A DNA stretch of 64,000 nt from Streptomyces nitrosporeus (GTDB lineage: Bacteria > Actinomycetota > Actinomycetes > Streptomycetales > Streptomycetaceae), in assembly GCF_008704555.1 (NCBI RefSeq), contig NZ_CP023702.1, positions 5,308,001-5,372,000 on the forward strand. Reading direction: 5' to 3'. The notes beneath the pieces were generated by a model. It searched no databases and was not told where the DNA came from. It worked only from the letters and a program-made list of their open reading frames with translations. The translations under genes and the position numbers were made by a program. Below, piece after piece: positions 18,134-26,714 of the stretch (its first letter is position 1; each line of letters opens with the position of its first letter).

Positions 18134-18265
18134 AGGGATCACGGCCCATCCCGCCCGCAAAACCCCTCGGCCCTGTCGGCAGGTGGTCGTACGCTGGTAG
18201 CCGGGAGGCCGTCGAGCGGCGACGGCCCTGCAACAGGAGGTATGCGCAGGCCCGAGGGCCGGCCC

Positions 18266-19288
18266 ATGACTCAGTCATCCACACAGCCACAGGCGCGTGC
18301 CCAGATAAAGGTCCCGGCCGCACACCCCATGGTGATGCTCCTCGGGTCGGGGGACTCGCTTCTGCGCGTGATCGAATCGGCGTTCCCGGCCGTCGACATC
18401 CATGTCCGGGGCAATGAGATAAGCGCGACTGGAGACGCGGCGGACGTCGCCCTCGTCCAGCGCCTTTTCGACGAGATGGTGCTGGTGCTCCGCACCGGGC
18501 TGCCGATGACGGAGGACGCGGTGGAACGCTCGATCGCCATGCTCAGAGCGAGCGGCGAGGGAAACGGCGACGGGGCGGAGACCCCCGCCGAGGTGCTCAC
18601 CCAGAACATCCTCTCCAACCGCGGACGCACCATCCGCCCCAAGACGCTCAACCAGAAGCGCTACGTCGACGCCATCGACCGGCACACCATCGTCTTCGGC
18701 ATCGGACCCGCGGGCACCGGCAAGACCTACCTCGCCATGGCCAAGGCGGTCCAGGCCCTCCAGTCCAAGCAGGTCAGCAGGATCATCCTGACCCGGCCCG
18801 CCGTCGAGGCGGGGGAGCGGCTCGGCTTCCTGCCCGGCACCCTCTTCGACAAGATCGACCCGTATCTGCGCCCCCTCTACGACGCGCTGCACGACATGCT
18901 CGACCCGGACTCCATCCCCCGGCTGATGGCCGCGGGCACCATCGAGGTCGCCCCGCTCGCGTACATGCGCGGACGCACCCTGAACGACGCGTTCATCATC
19001 CTCGACGAGGCGCAGAACACCAGCGCCGAGCAGATGAAGATGTTCCTGACCCGCCTCGGCTTCGACTCGAAGATCGTCATCACCGGTGACGTCACCCAGG
19101 TCGACCTGCCGAGCGGCACCAAGAGCGGTCTGCGCCAGGTCCAGGAGATCCTCCAGGACGTGGACGACGTGCACTTCTCCCGTCTCACCTCCCAGGATGT
19201 GGTCCGGCACAAGCTGGTCGGCCGTATCGTCGACGCGTACGAGAAGTACGACAACGCCAATGGCCCGACCGGCCGCAACGGGAAGTAG
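18266..19288 (+). CDS. phoH: PhoH-like ATPase
   Basis: A 340-residue P-loop protein of the PhoH family. The Walker A sequence GPAGTGKTYLA is near residue 154, and Walker B is FIILDEAQNTS. The N-terminus has a KH-like segment (LRVIESAFPAVDIHVRGNEI). PhoH proteins linked to YbeY are thought to act in RNA metabolism. The ATG at 18266 gives the usual MTQ... start; the strong AGGAGG at 18235-18240 is too far for it and too close for an ATG at 18242, so the start is uncertain. It heads a chain of short gaps and overlaps through ybeY, the CorC-like gene and mmcQ. Confidence 0.92.
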   Translation: MTQSSTQPQARAQIKVPAAHPMVMLLGSGDSLLRVIESAFPAVDIHVRGNEISATGDAADVALVQRLFDEMVLVLRTGLPMTEDAVERSIAMLRASGEGNGDGAETPAEVLTQNILSNRGRTIRPKTLNQKRYVDAIDRHTIVFGIGPAGTGKTYLAMAKAVQALQSKQVSRIILTRPAVEAGERLGFLPGTLFDKIDPYLRPLYDALHDMLDPDSIPRLMAAGTIEVAPLAYMRGRTLNDAFIILDEAQNTSAEQMKMFLTRLGFDSKIVITGDVTQVDLPSGTKSGLRQVQEILQDVDDVHFSRLTSQDVVRHKLVGRIVDAYEKYDNANGPTGRNGK

Positions 19289-19300
19289 TCGCAGCGCACC

Positions 19301-19798
19301 ATGTCGATCGACGTCAACAACGAGTCCGGAACCGAGGTCGACGAGCAGGCGATCCTCGACATCGCCCGCTACGCCCTGGCCCGGATGCGGATCCACCCGC
19401 TGTCCGAACTCTCGGTGATCGTGGTGGACGCCGCGGCCATGGAGCAGCTCCACATCCAGTGGATGGACCTCCCGGGTCCGACGGACGTCATGTCCTTCCC
19501 GATGGACGAACTGCGTCCGCCGGCCAAGGACGACGAGGAGCCCCCGCAGGGGCTCCTCGGTGACATCGTGCTCTGCCCGGAGGTCGCGGAGAAGCAGGGC
19601 GAGGACGCCCCCACCCGGCACTCCATGGACGAGGAACTCCAGCTCCTCACCGTCCACGGGGTGCTGCACCTCCTCGGGTACGACCACGAGGAGCCGGACG
19701 AGAAGGCGGAGATGTTCGGCCTGCAGGCGGCCATCGTCGACGGCTGGCGGGGCGAACGCGGACTGACCGGCCCGTCCCCGGCTCCCACGGTCTCGTGA
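19301..19798 (+). CDS. ybeY: Endoribonuclease YbeY (rRNA maturation factor)
   Basis: A 165-residue zinc-dependent endoribonuclease for 16S rRNA 3' maturation and ribosome quality control. The metal motif HGVLHLLGYDHEEPDE (HxxxHxxxxxH) is near residue 111-126, and the family segment PTDVMSFPMDE is near residue 60. The ATG lies 12 bases after the phoH stop; its stop overlaps the next start by four bases. Confidence 0.95.
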   Translation: MSIDVNNESGTEVDEQAILDIARYALARMRIHPLSELSVIVVDAAAMEQLHIQWMDLPGPTDVMSFPMDELRPPAKDDEEPPQGLLGDIVLCPEVAEKQGEDAPTRHSMDEELQLLTVHGVLHLLGYDHEEPDEKAEMFGLQAAIVDGWRGERGLTGPSPAPTVS

Positions 19799-21078
19799 GC
19801 ATCTCCCTCGTATCCGGGGCGGTCCTGCTGGTCGTCGTGGGCTGGCTGGCCGCCTGCGCCGAGGCCGGCATCGCCCGTACGTCCAGTTTCCGGGCCGCCG
19901 AGGCCGTCCGGGCCGGCCGCCGCGGCAGCGCCAAGCTGGAACAGGTCGCCGCCGACCCCACCCGCTACCTCAACGTGGCCCTGCTCGTCCGGGTCGCCTG
20001 CGAGATGGCGGCGGGGGTGCTGGTGACCTACGCCTGCCTCCAGGAGCTCCCCGAGACCTGGGAGGCGCTCGCCGTCGCCATGGGGGTGATGGTCCTCGTC
20101 AGCTACGTCGCCATCGGTGTCTCCCCGCGTACCATCGGCCGCCAGCACCCGCTGAACACGGCCACCGCGGCCGCGTACGTCCTGCTGCCGCTCGCCAGGA
20201 TCATGGGACCGGTACCGCAGCTGCTGATCCTCCTCGGCAACGCGCTGACCCCGGGGAAGGGCTTCCGCAAGGGGCCGTTCGCCAGCGAGGCCGAGCTGCG
20301 CGCCATGGTCGACCTCGCCGAGCAGGAGTCGCTCATCGAGGACGAGGAACGCCGCATGGTGCACTCGGTCTTCGAGCTCGGCGACACCCTCGTCCGCGAG
20401 GTGATGGTGCCCCGCACCGACCTGGTCTGCATCGAGCGCCACAAGACGGTCCGCCAGGCGCTGACCCTCGCCCTGCGCTCCGGTTTCTCACGGATCCCGG
20501 TCACCGGGGAGAACGAGGACGACATCGTCGGCATCGTCTACCTCAAGGACCTGGTCCGCAAGACGCACATCAACCGCGACGCGGAGGCCGACCTGGTCTC
20601 CACGGCGATGCGCCCCGCCGCCTTCGTCCCCGACACCAAGAACGCCGGTGACCTGCTGCGCGAGATGCAGAAGGACCGCAGCCACGTCGCGGTCGTCATC
20701 GACGAGTACGGCGGCACGGCGGGCATCGTCACCATCGAGGACATCCTGGAGGAGATCGTCGGCGAGATCACCGACGAGTACGACCGCGAACTCCCGCCCG
20801 TCCAGGAGCTGGAGAACGGCTGCTACCGGGTCACCGCACGGCTGGACATCGGCGACCTCGGAGACCTGTTCGACCTCGACGAGTACGACGACGAGGACGT
20901 GGAGACCGTCGGCGGCCTGCTGGCGAAGGCGCTCGGACGGGTCCCGATCGCCGGCGCCTCCGCGGTCGTCGGGCTGCCCGACGGACGCGCCGTCAGACTG
21001 ACCGCGGAGTCCCCGGCGGGCCGCCGGAACAAGATCGTCACGGTCCTGGTGGAACCGGAGAAGACGGAGCCGTCGTGA
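19795..21078 (+). CDS. Hemolysin-family membrane protein with CBS domains (CorC/HlyC type)
   Basis: A 427-residue protein. The N-terminal CNNM/DUF21 region (about 1-170) has four hydrophobic helices (for example VLLVVVGWLAACAEAGIA and ALAVAMGVMVLVSYVAIG). Two CBS domains follow (about 195-320, containing MVPRTDL, GFSRIPVTGEN, VAVVIDEYGGTAGIVTIED), and then a CorC_HlyC domain of about 80 residues. Family members are linked to Mg/Co efflux or ion homeostasis. GTG start overlapping ybeY by four bases. Its position between ybeY and era is a conserved arrangement. Confidence 0.92.
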   Translation: MSISLVSGAVLLVVVGWLAACAEAGIARTSSFRAAEAVRAGRRGSAKLEQVAADPTRYLNVALLVRVACEMAAGVLVTYACLQELPETWEALAVAMGVMVLVSYVAIGVSPRTIGRQHPLNTATAAAYVLLPLARIMGPVPQLLILLGNALTPGKGFRKGPFASEAELRAMVDLAEQESLIEDEERRMVHSVFELGDTLVREVMVPRTDLVCIERHKTVRQALTLALRSGFSRIPVTGENEDDIVGIVYLKDLVRKTHINRDAEADLVSTAMRPAAFVPDTKNAGDLLREMQKDRSHVAVVIDEYGGTAGIVTIEDILEEIVGEITDEYDRELPPVQELENGCYRVTARLDIGDLGDLFDLDEYDDEDVETVGGLLAKALGRVPIAGASAVVGLPDGRAVRLTAESPAGRRNKIVTVLVEPEKTEPS

Positions 21079-21428
21079 CCCCTCAGGAACTGCGCTCCCT
21101 CTGCCTGGAGTTCAACGGGAGCACCGAGGAGTTCCCCTTCGGCCCGGAGACCTCGGTCTTCAAGGTCCTGGGAAAGATGTTCGCCCTCAGCGCGCTCGAC
21201 GGCAGCCCGCTGACGGTCAACCTCAAGTGCGACCCGGACGAGGCGGTGCGGTTCCGCGAGAAGTACGAGGCGGTCGCGCCCGGATGGCACATGAACAAGC
21301 GCCACTGGAACACCGTCACCGTCTCCGGCCTCCCGGCCCCGGTGCTCCGGGAGATGATCGAGGACAGCTACGACCTGGTGGTCGCGGGACTGCCGAAGGC
21401 GGAGCGCCTCCGGCTGGACCGCCCGTAG
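21075..21428 (+). CDS. MmcQ/YjbR family DNA-binding-like protein
   Basis: A 117-residue protein of the MmcQ/YjbR (CyaY-like fold) family of unknown biochemical function. Seen are the N-terminal LRSLCLEFNGSTEEFPFG, a VFKVLGKMFAL strand pair, NLKCDPDEA and GWHMNKRHWNTV, all typical of the family. GTG start at 21075 overlapping the upstream stop by four bases. Likely translated with the CBS gene. Confidence 0.88.
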   Translation: MTPQELRSLCLEFNGSTEEFPFGPETSVFKVLGKMFALSALDGSPLTVNLKCDPDEAVRFREKYEAVAPGWHMNKRHWNTVTVSGLPAPVLREMIEDSYDLVVAGLPKAERLRLDRP

Positions 21429-21544
21429 AGCTCCGGACCGGAAGGGGGCCGGCCCGCGGGGGCCGGCCCCTCTCCCGTCCGCGGCCGACCCGTCCGGGGG
21501 CCCCGTCGGCGGACGGGCCGCAGCCGTCTTCGTATGCTCGGCGC

Positions 21545-21898
21545 ATGACTGACACCACCGGGCTCGGCCCCGAGGACCGCAAGATCATCACGCTGGCCCG
21601 CAGCGTCCGTGCCCGCAACGGGGTGCCGGAGGGCGCTGCCGTACGCGACGAGACGGGGCGCACCTACGCGGCCGGCACCGTGGCCCTGGAGTCGCTGAAG
21701 CTCAGCGCGCTGCAGACCGCGGTCGCCATGGCCGTCGCGAGCGGCGCGACCTCGCTGGAGGCCGCCGCCGTCGTCTCGGCGGCCGAGGACCTCTCCGACC
21801 TGGACCGGGCCGCCGTACGCGACCTGGGCGGGGCCGGCACCCCCGTCCTGTTCGCCGGTCCCGACGGGACCCTCCGGGCGACCGTGTCCGCGGGCTGA
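21545..21898 (+). CDS. Cytidine deaminase-fold protein lacking catalytic residues
   Basis: A 117-residue protein that aligns by eye with the first half of cytidine deaminases: NGVPEGAAVRDETGRTYAAG corresponds to the substrate-binding segment, and LSALQTAVAMAVASGATSLE lies where active enzymes have the zinc-binding (C/H)AE helix. The protein has no cysteine at all, so neither the CAE nor the PCxxC zinc motif exists. It is therefore unlikely to be a deaminase, despite usual annotation. The ATG at 21545 is 116 bases after mmcQ, just after a GC-rich hairpin-capable stretch. The gene is followed closely by era, which suggests a structural or regulatory role in that operon. Function unknown. Confidence 0.7.
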   Translation: MTDTTGLGPEDRKIITLARSVRARNGVPEGAAVRDETGRTYAAGTVALESLKLSALQTAVAMAVASGATSLEAAAVVSAAEDLSDLDRAAVRDLGGAGTPVLFAGPDGTLRATVSAG

Positions 21899-21957
21899 CC
21901 GGTGCGGCGGTGCCCTGCTGTGCACCGCCGCTCCCCGGATCGGGGAGAATGGGCGTC

Positions 21958-22923
21958 ATGAGCGCTCGACCGAACAATGAAGCCGCTGCGCGGCAGGCGG
22001 AAGACACGGCCTCCCACCGGGCCGGTTTCGCCTGCTTCGTGGGCCGCCCCAACGCGGGCAAGTCCACCCTCACGAACGCTCTGGTCGGCCAGAAGGTGGC
22101 GATCACCTCCAACCGGCCCCAGACCACCCGGCACACCGTGCGGGGCATCGTGCACCGCCCGGAAGCCCAGCTGATCCTGGTGGACACCCCCGGTCTCCAC
22201 AAGCCGCGCACCCTCCTCGGCGAACGGCTCAACGACGTCGTGCGGACCACCTGGGCCGAGGTCGACGTCATCGGTTTCTGCCTGCCCGCCGACCAGAAGC
22301 TGGGTCCCGGCGACAAGTTCATCGTCAAGGAACTCGCGGGCATCAAGAAGACGCCGAAGATCGCGATCATCACCAAGACCGACCTGGTCGACTCCAAGAC
22401 GCTCGCCGAGCAGCTCCTCGCCGTGTCCCGCCTCGGTGAGGAACTCGGCTTCGAGTGGGCGCAGATCGTGCCGGTCTCCGCCGTCCAGGACCGCCAGGTC
22501 GGCCTGCTGGCCGACCTCATCGTCCCGTTGCTGCCGAAGAGCCCGCCGCTCTACCCGGAGGGCGACCTCACCGACGAGCCGGAGATGGTCATGGTCGCCG
22601 AGCTGATCCGCGAGGCCGCGCTGGAGGGCGTACGGGACGAGCTGCCGCACTCCATCGCGGTGGTCGTCGAGGAGATGCTGCCCCGCGAGGACCGCCCGGC
22701 GGACAAACCGCTGCTGGACGTCCACGCCAACATCTACATCGAGCGCCCCAGCCAGAAGGGCATCATCATCGGCCCGAAGGGCAAGCGGCTCAAGGACGTC
22801 GGCACCAAGTCGCGCAAGCACATCGAGGCACTGCTGGGCACCCCGGTCTTCCTCGACCTCCATGTGAAGGTCGCGAAGGACTGGCAGCGCGATCCGAAGC
22901 AGCTGCGCAAGCTGGGGTTCTGA
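21958..22923 (+). CDS. era: GTPase Era
   Basis: A 321-residue GTPase that binds 16S rRNA and 30S subunits. G1 is GRPNAGKST near residue 26, the switch region has RPQTTRHTVRGI, G3 is DTPGLHKP and G4 is TKTD. The C-terminal KH domain contains GPKGKRLKDVGTKSR near residue 272. The ATG at 21958 has CGGGGAG at good spacing. It is the last gene of the phoH-ybeY group and is followed by a hairpin shared with the convergent emfourin-type gene. Confidence 0.95.
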   Translation: MSARPNNEAAARQAEDTASHRAGFACFVGRPNAGKSTLTNALVGQKVAITSNRPQTTRHTVRGIVHRPEAQLILVDTPGLHKPRTLLGERLNDVVRTTWAEVDVIGFCLPADQKLGPGDKFIVKELAGIKKTPKIAIITKTDLVDSKTLAEQLLAVSRLGEELGFEWAQIVPVSAVQDRQVGLLADLIVPLLPKSPPLYPEGDLTDEPEMVMVAELIREAALEGVRDELPHSIAVVVEEMLPREDRPADKPLLDVHANIYIERPSQKGIIIGPKGKRLKDVGTKSRKHIEALLGTPVFLDLHVKVAKDWQRDPKQLRKLGF

Positions 22924-23006
22924 GGACGGGACCCGCGTACGCCCGGTTCCGGGCCCCGGGTCCCACCTGTCCCGGGCGTCACCGGCCCCCAAGCATGACC
23001 GGGCCG

Positions 23007-23052
23007 CCGGGTGCCACCGGTCCCGGACGTCACCGGAGCCGGCGGCACCCGG
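23007..23052. terminator. Inverted repeat between convergent era and inhibitor gene
   Basis: CCGGGTGCC (23007-23015) and GGCACCCGG (23044-23052) form a 9-bp stem that encloses a second inverted CACCGG/CCGGTG-type element. It ends four bases before the stop of the minus-strand gene, in the position of a bidirectional terminator. Confidence 0.5.
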
Positions 23053-23056
23053 GAGC

Positions 23057-23323
23057 TCAGGCGCCTTCCTTCAGGACCCGGGTGATCAGCGTCCGCTGTG
23101 CCTCCGTCAGCCGCGGGTCCGCGCAGTGGACCGTGCGGCCGTCGACCGTGATGCCGTAGCGGAAGCCGTCCGGCACCCCCGCCGGCGGGGCGTCCCGGCC
23201 GGCGGCGAGCGCCGCCTCGGCCAGAGCCTCCCACTCCGGGGCGTCGGCCCGCCCCGAGGTGTCGATCTCGCCGTGACGCGCGATACCGGCGAAGCCGCCG
23301 GTCCTGCTCACCCTGATGCGCAT
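23057..23323 (-). CDS. Emfourin-like inhibitor of M4 metallopeptidases
   Basis: An 88-residue protein that I recognise as the protealysin-inhibitor (emfourin) type. Key features are the N-terminal strand MRIRVSRTGGFAGI, a central acidic helix, PDGFRYGITVDG and the C-terminal LTEAQRTLITRVL. It lies 129 bases after an M4 protealysin-like peptidase on the same strand, the gene pairing expected for this inhibitor family. The ATG at 23323 has AGGAG nine bases upstream; a longer open frame exists but its extra residues are low complexity. No signal peptide, so it would act in the cytoplasm. I infer that it keeps the protease inactive before release. Confidence 0.8.
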   Translation of the reverse strand: MRIRVSRTGGFAGIARHGEIDTSGRADAPEWEALAEAALAAGRDAPPAGVPDGFRYGITVDGRTVHCADPRLTEAQRTLITRVLKEGA

Positions 23324-23452
23324 GTGTACCGGCTCCTGTCTGGCCCGCCCGGACGGGCTTCCCGGGCCGGATCCGCGCGGTCCGCCCGCCCCTCGGGCGT
23401 ACGGCGGTACCACGCGGACCCGGCCGCACCCACTGCTCTACGCTCTACCCGC

Positions 23453-24529
23453 TCACCTGGTCGGGACTCCCACCTCCGACCACGCCTTCAGTACCGCCTC
23501 CACCTCGTCGCCCTCGCCGAACCTGCTGCGCGCCGCGGCGACCGTCAGCCGGGCGAAGGAGGCGAAGTCCGCGTCCTGGGCCAGCTCACCACCGGTCAGC
23601 ACGTCGAACCAGATCCGCCCTGCCCGCTCCCACGCGTTGCCGCCGAGCGCCGTGGCGAGCAGGTAGAAGGCGCGGTTGGGGATGCCCGAGTTGATGTGCA
23701 CCCCGCCGTTGTCCTCGTCGGTCTCGACGTAGTCGTCCATCGAGGCCGGCTGCGGGTCCTTGCCGAGCACGTCGTCGTCGTACGCCGTGCCTGGGGCCTT
23801 CATCGAGCGCAGGGCGTCCCCGGTCACCCGGGGGGCCAGCAGACCGGCGCCGATCAGCCAGTCGCCCTGCTCGGCGCTCTGGCCGAGGGAGTACTGCTTG
23901 ACCAGGGAGCCGAAGACGTCCGACACCGACTCGTTGAGCGCGCCCGGCTGGCCTTCGTAGTCCAGGTTGGCCGTGTACTGGGTCAGGCCGTGGGCGAGTT
24001 CGTGGGCGATCACGTCGATGGCGAGGGTGAAGTCGAGGAAGATCTCACCGTCACCGTCCCCGAAGACCATCTGCTCGCCGTCGAAGAACGCGTTGTTGTA
24101 CTTCTCGTCGTAGTGCACCGAGCCGATGAGCGGCAGACCCTTGCCGTCGATGGAACTGCGGCCGAACTCCGTGAGCAGGAGGTCGAAGGTGGCGCCGAGG
24201 CCGGCGTACGCGCGGTTCACGCTGGCGTCCCCGGTGGGCTCGTCGCCCTCGCCGCGGACCTTGTGCCCGGGCAGACCGGTGCCGTGGCGGCAGTCGTACA
24301 GGGTGCGCTGCGGCTTGGTGGGGACGGGGTCGGAGGTGCGCGGCGGACGGGGCCGCAGGGCCAGCGCGGTCACCCGCCGGTGCTGGCGGCGGGACCCGTC
24401 GGTCTCCAGGGTGCGACGGGCGGGGTCCGCCAGCAGGGGGTCGTCGGTCTGGGACAGCTTGTCGAGGAGGTGGGGCGGGACGATGGTGCAGAAGACGGGC
24501 CGGGGCCCGTGGTTCGGTCGAGGCTGCAT
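23453..24529 (-). CDS. M4 family metallopeptidase, protealysin-like
   Basis: A 358-residue zinc protease of the thermolysin family. HELAH at residues 176-180 gives two zinc histidines and the catalytic Glu177; the third ligand is Glu200 in ALNESVSDV. GGVHINSGIPNRAFY near residue 250 matches the substrate-binding and catalytic histidine region. There is no signal peptide. The short N-terminal propeptide has the VFCTIVPPHLL motif (Cys14), the protealysin-type element in which, by family knowledge, cysteine can occupy the active-site zinc. The ATG at 24529 gives this full propeptide. An emfourin-like inhibitor gene follows. The gene diverges from leuA. Confidence 0.9.
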   Translation of the reverse strand: MQPRPNHGPRPVFCTIVPPHLLDKLSQTDDPLLADPARRTLETDGSRRQHRRVTALALRPRPPRTSDPVPTKPQRTLYDCRHGTGLPGHKVRGEGDEPTGDASVNRAYAGLGATFDLLLTEFGRSSIDGKGLPLIGSVHYDEKYNNAFFDGEQMVFGDGDGEIFLDFTLAIDVIAHELAHGLTQYTANLDYEGQPGALNESVSDVFGSLVKQYSLGQSAEQGDWLIGAGLLAPRVTGDALRSMKAPGTAYDDDVLGKDPQPASMDDYVETDEDNGGVHINSGIPNRAFYLLATALGGNAWERAGRIWFDVLTGGELAQDADFASFARLTVAAARSRFGEGDEVEAVLKAWSEVGVPTR

Positions 24530-24561
24530 GTCTTCGACTGTGGCACTCCGTCATCATCGTG

Positions 24562-24580
24562 TCACCGGTTGCGACGGTGA
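24562..24580. promoter_or_regulatory. Inverted repeat upstream of the M4 peptidase
   Basis: TCACCG (24562-24567) and CGGTGA (24575-24580) with a seven-base spacer lie 33 bases before the peptidase start, in a less GC-rich stretch that should contain the divergent promoters. It could be an operator; the regulator is not known. Confidence 0.35.
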
Positions 24581-24687
24581 TTGACGAAATAGAGTGATGA
24601 GTCACTGTTTTGTCCTCATGCTCGGGTGATCCCGCATACTGATACGGGCCGACGCGTCCGGCCCCCCTCGGTTAATGTGGCCGCATC

Positions 24688-24735
24688 ATGCGTTTCGGGC
24701 TGCTTCTCCTTAGCTGCCGCGGCGAGGGCCTGTAG
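24688..24735 (+). CDS. leuA leader peptide
   Basis: A 15-codon open frame, MRFGLLLLSCRGEGL, that ends with TAG 86 bases before leuA. Four consecutive leucine codons (CTG CTT CTC CTT) include CTT codons that are uncommon in this genome, so ribosome stalling would report leucyl-tRNA shortage. It has a weak upstream ribosome-binding signal. A leader of this kind before leuA is known to me from Streptomyces. The adjacent RNA can form alternative hairpins. Confidence 0.85.
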   Translation: MRFGLLLLSCRGEGL

Positions 24736-24789
24736 TCGTAGGCCGACCCCCTCCCCGCGGAGTTCGCCGTTGGAGCGACACAGTCGGCC
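24718..24789 (+). promoter_or_regulatory. Attenuator region of leuA
   Basis: Alternative pairings follow the leucine codons. One pairs CGCGGCGAGGG (about 24718-24728) with CCCTCCCCGCGG (about 24749-24760) with one mismatch; another is a perfect 7-bp pairing of GGCCGAC (24741-24747) with GTCGGCC (24783-24789). Since the first includes the end of the leader frame, ribosome position could select between them. The exact terminator and antiterminator are inferred. Confidence 0.55.
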
Positions 24790-24821
24790 ACATCCGCTGG
24801 ACCTCAGAGGAGCCCTACGCC

Positions 24822-26615
24822 ATGACCGCCGCGCATTCCCCCCGGAACACCCCCGCCCCCGTGGGCGGACCCACCCCGGTCACCAACGCCACCCAGCTGC
24901 AGAAGCCTTCCGGGATGCCGGTCCACAAGTACCGCGGTTACGAGAGCGTGGACATCGCCGACCGCACCTGGCCCGACAACCGGATCACCCGGGCGCCGCG
25001 CTGGCTGTCCACCGACCTGCGGGACGGCAACCAGGCCCTGATCGACCCGATGTCCCCCGCCCGCAAGCGGGAGATGTTCGATCTGCTCGTACGCATGGGC
25101 TACAAGGAGATCGAGGTCGGCTTCCCCTCCTCCGGCGAGACCGACTTCGCGTTCGTGCGCTCCATCATCGAGGAGGGCGCGATCCCCGAGGACGTGACGA
25201 TCTCCGTCCTGACGCAGGCCCGTGAGGAACTGATCGAGCGGACCGTGGAGTCGCTGCGCGGAGCGCACCGCGCCACCGTCCACCTGTACAACGCCACCGC
25301 CCCCACCTTCCGCCGGGTCGTCTTCCGCGGCTCCAAGGAGGAGGTCAAGCAGATCGCCGTGGACGGCACCCGGCTGGTCATGGAGTACGCCGACAAGATC
25401 CTGGGCGACGAGACGGTCTTCGGCTACCAGTACAGCCCGGAGATCTTCACCGACACCGAACTGGACTTCGCCCTGGAGGTCTGCGAGGCGGTCTGCGACG
25501 TCTGGCAGCCGGAGGAGGGGCGCGAGATCATCCTCAACCTGCCCGCCACCGTGGAGCGTTCGACGCCGTCCACCCACGCGGACCGGTTCGAGTGGATGTC
25601 GCGCAACCTGTCCCGCCGCGAGTACGTCTGCCTGTCGGTCCACCCGCACAACGACCGCGGCACCGCCGTCGCCGCCGCCGAACTGGCCATCATGGCGGGC
25701 GCCGACCGCATCGAGGGCTGCCTGTTCGGCCAGGGCGAGCGCACCGGCAACGTCGACCTGGTCACCCTGGGCATGAATTTGTTCTCCCAGGGAGTCGACC
25801 CGCAGATCGACTTCTCGCAGATCGACGAGATCCGCCGCACCAGCGAGTACTGCAACCAGATGGAGGTCCACCCGCGCCACCCCTACGCGGGCGACCTGGT
25901 CTACACCGCCTTCTCCGGCTCCCACCAGGACGCCATCAAGAAGGGCTTCGACGCCATGGAGGCCGACGCGGCCGCCCAGGGCAGGACGGTGGACGAGATC
26001 GAGTGGGCGGTGCCCTACCTGCCGATCGACCCGAAGGACGTCGGCCGGTCCTACGAGGCGGTCATCCGGGTCAACTCGCAGTCCGGCAAGGGCGGCATCG
26101 CGTACGTCCTGAAGAACGACCACAAGCTGGACCTGCCCCGGCGGATGCAGATCGAGTTCTCCCGGATCATTCAGGCCAAGACCGACGCCGAGGGCGGCGA
26201 GGTCACCCCGGCCCAGATCTGGTCGGTCTTCCAGGACGAGTACCTGCCCAGCCCGGACGAGGCCGCGGACCGCTGGGGCCGTGTCCGGATCCGGTCCGGC
26301 CAGACGACGACCGGTTCCGACGGCCAGGACACGATCACCGTCGAGGCCACCGTGGACGGCACGGACACCGTGCTCACCGGCACGGGCAACGGTCCGATCT
26401 CGGCGTTCTTCGAGGCGCTGCAGGCCATCGGCATCGACGTACGGCTGCTGGACTACACCGAGCACACGATGAGCGAGGGAGCGAGCGCGCAGGCCGCCTC
26501 CTACATCGAGTGCGCCATCGACGGCAAGGTGCTGTGGGGGATCGGTATCGACCCCAACACCACCCGGGCCTCGCTGAAGGCGGTCGTCTCCGCGGTCAAC
26601 CGCGCGACCCGCTGA
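24822..26615 (+). CDS. leuA: 2-isopropylmalate synthase
   Basis: A 597-residue enzyme that condenses acetyl-CoA with 2-oxoisovalerate, the committed step of leucine synthesis. It is the long actinobacterial form. The catalytic TIM barrel begins with STDLRDGNQALIDPMS (metal-binding and catalytic region) and includes SVHPHNDRGTAVAAAE with metal-binding His residues and GCLFGQGERTGNVDL. The C-terminal LeuA dimer domain (about 450-597), with TVEATVDGTDTVLTG and DYTEHTM, is the site of leucine feedback in the family. CAGAGGAG precedes the ATG. Control by a leader peptide is expected. Confidence 0.96.
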   Translation: MTAAHSPRNTPAPVGGPTPVTNATQLQKPSGMPVHKYRGYESVDIADRTWPDNRITRAPRWLSTDLRDGNQALIDPMSPARKREMFDLLVRMGYKEIEVGFPSSGETDFAFVRSIIEEGAIPEDVTISVLTQAREELIERTVESLRGAHRATVHLYNATAPTFRRVVFRGSKEEVKQIAVDGTRLVMEYADKILGDETVFGYQYSPEIFTDTELDFALEVCEAVCDVWQPEEGREIILNLPATVERSTPSTHADRFEWMSRNLSRREYVCLSVHPHNDRGTAVAAAELAIMAGADRIEGCLFGQGERTGNVDLVTLGMNLFSQGVDPQIDFSQIDEIRRTSEYCNQMEVHPRHPYAGDLVYTAFSGSHQDAIKKGFDAMEADAAAQGRTVDEIEWAVPYLPIDPKDVGRSYEAVIRVNSQSGKGGIAYVLKNDHKLDLPRRMQIEFSRIIQAKTDAEGGEVTPAQIWSVFQDEYLPSPDEAADRWGRVRIRSGQTTTGSDGQDTITVEATVDGTDTVLTGTGNGPISAFFEALQAIGIDVRLLDYTEHTMSEGASAQAASYIECAIDGKVLWGIGIDPNTTRASLKAVVSAVNRATR

Positions 26616-26655
26616 CCTCCCCGGAGGGACATCCGGGACACGGCCCCACGAACAG

Positions 26656-26714
26656 GGCCGAACCGTCCCGCGCCGCGACCCCGTTCACCCGCCGAGGGTG
26701 GGCGGGGTTCGGCC
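26656..26714 (+). terminator. Compound hairpin after leuA
   Basis: GGCCGAACC (26656-26664) and GGTTCGGCC (26706-26714) form an outer 9-bp stem that encloses a second GC-rich hairpin (CACCCGCC/GGGCGGG). It starts 41 bases after the leuA stop. Confidence 0.6.
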
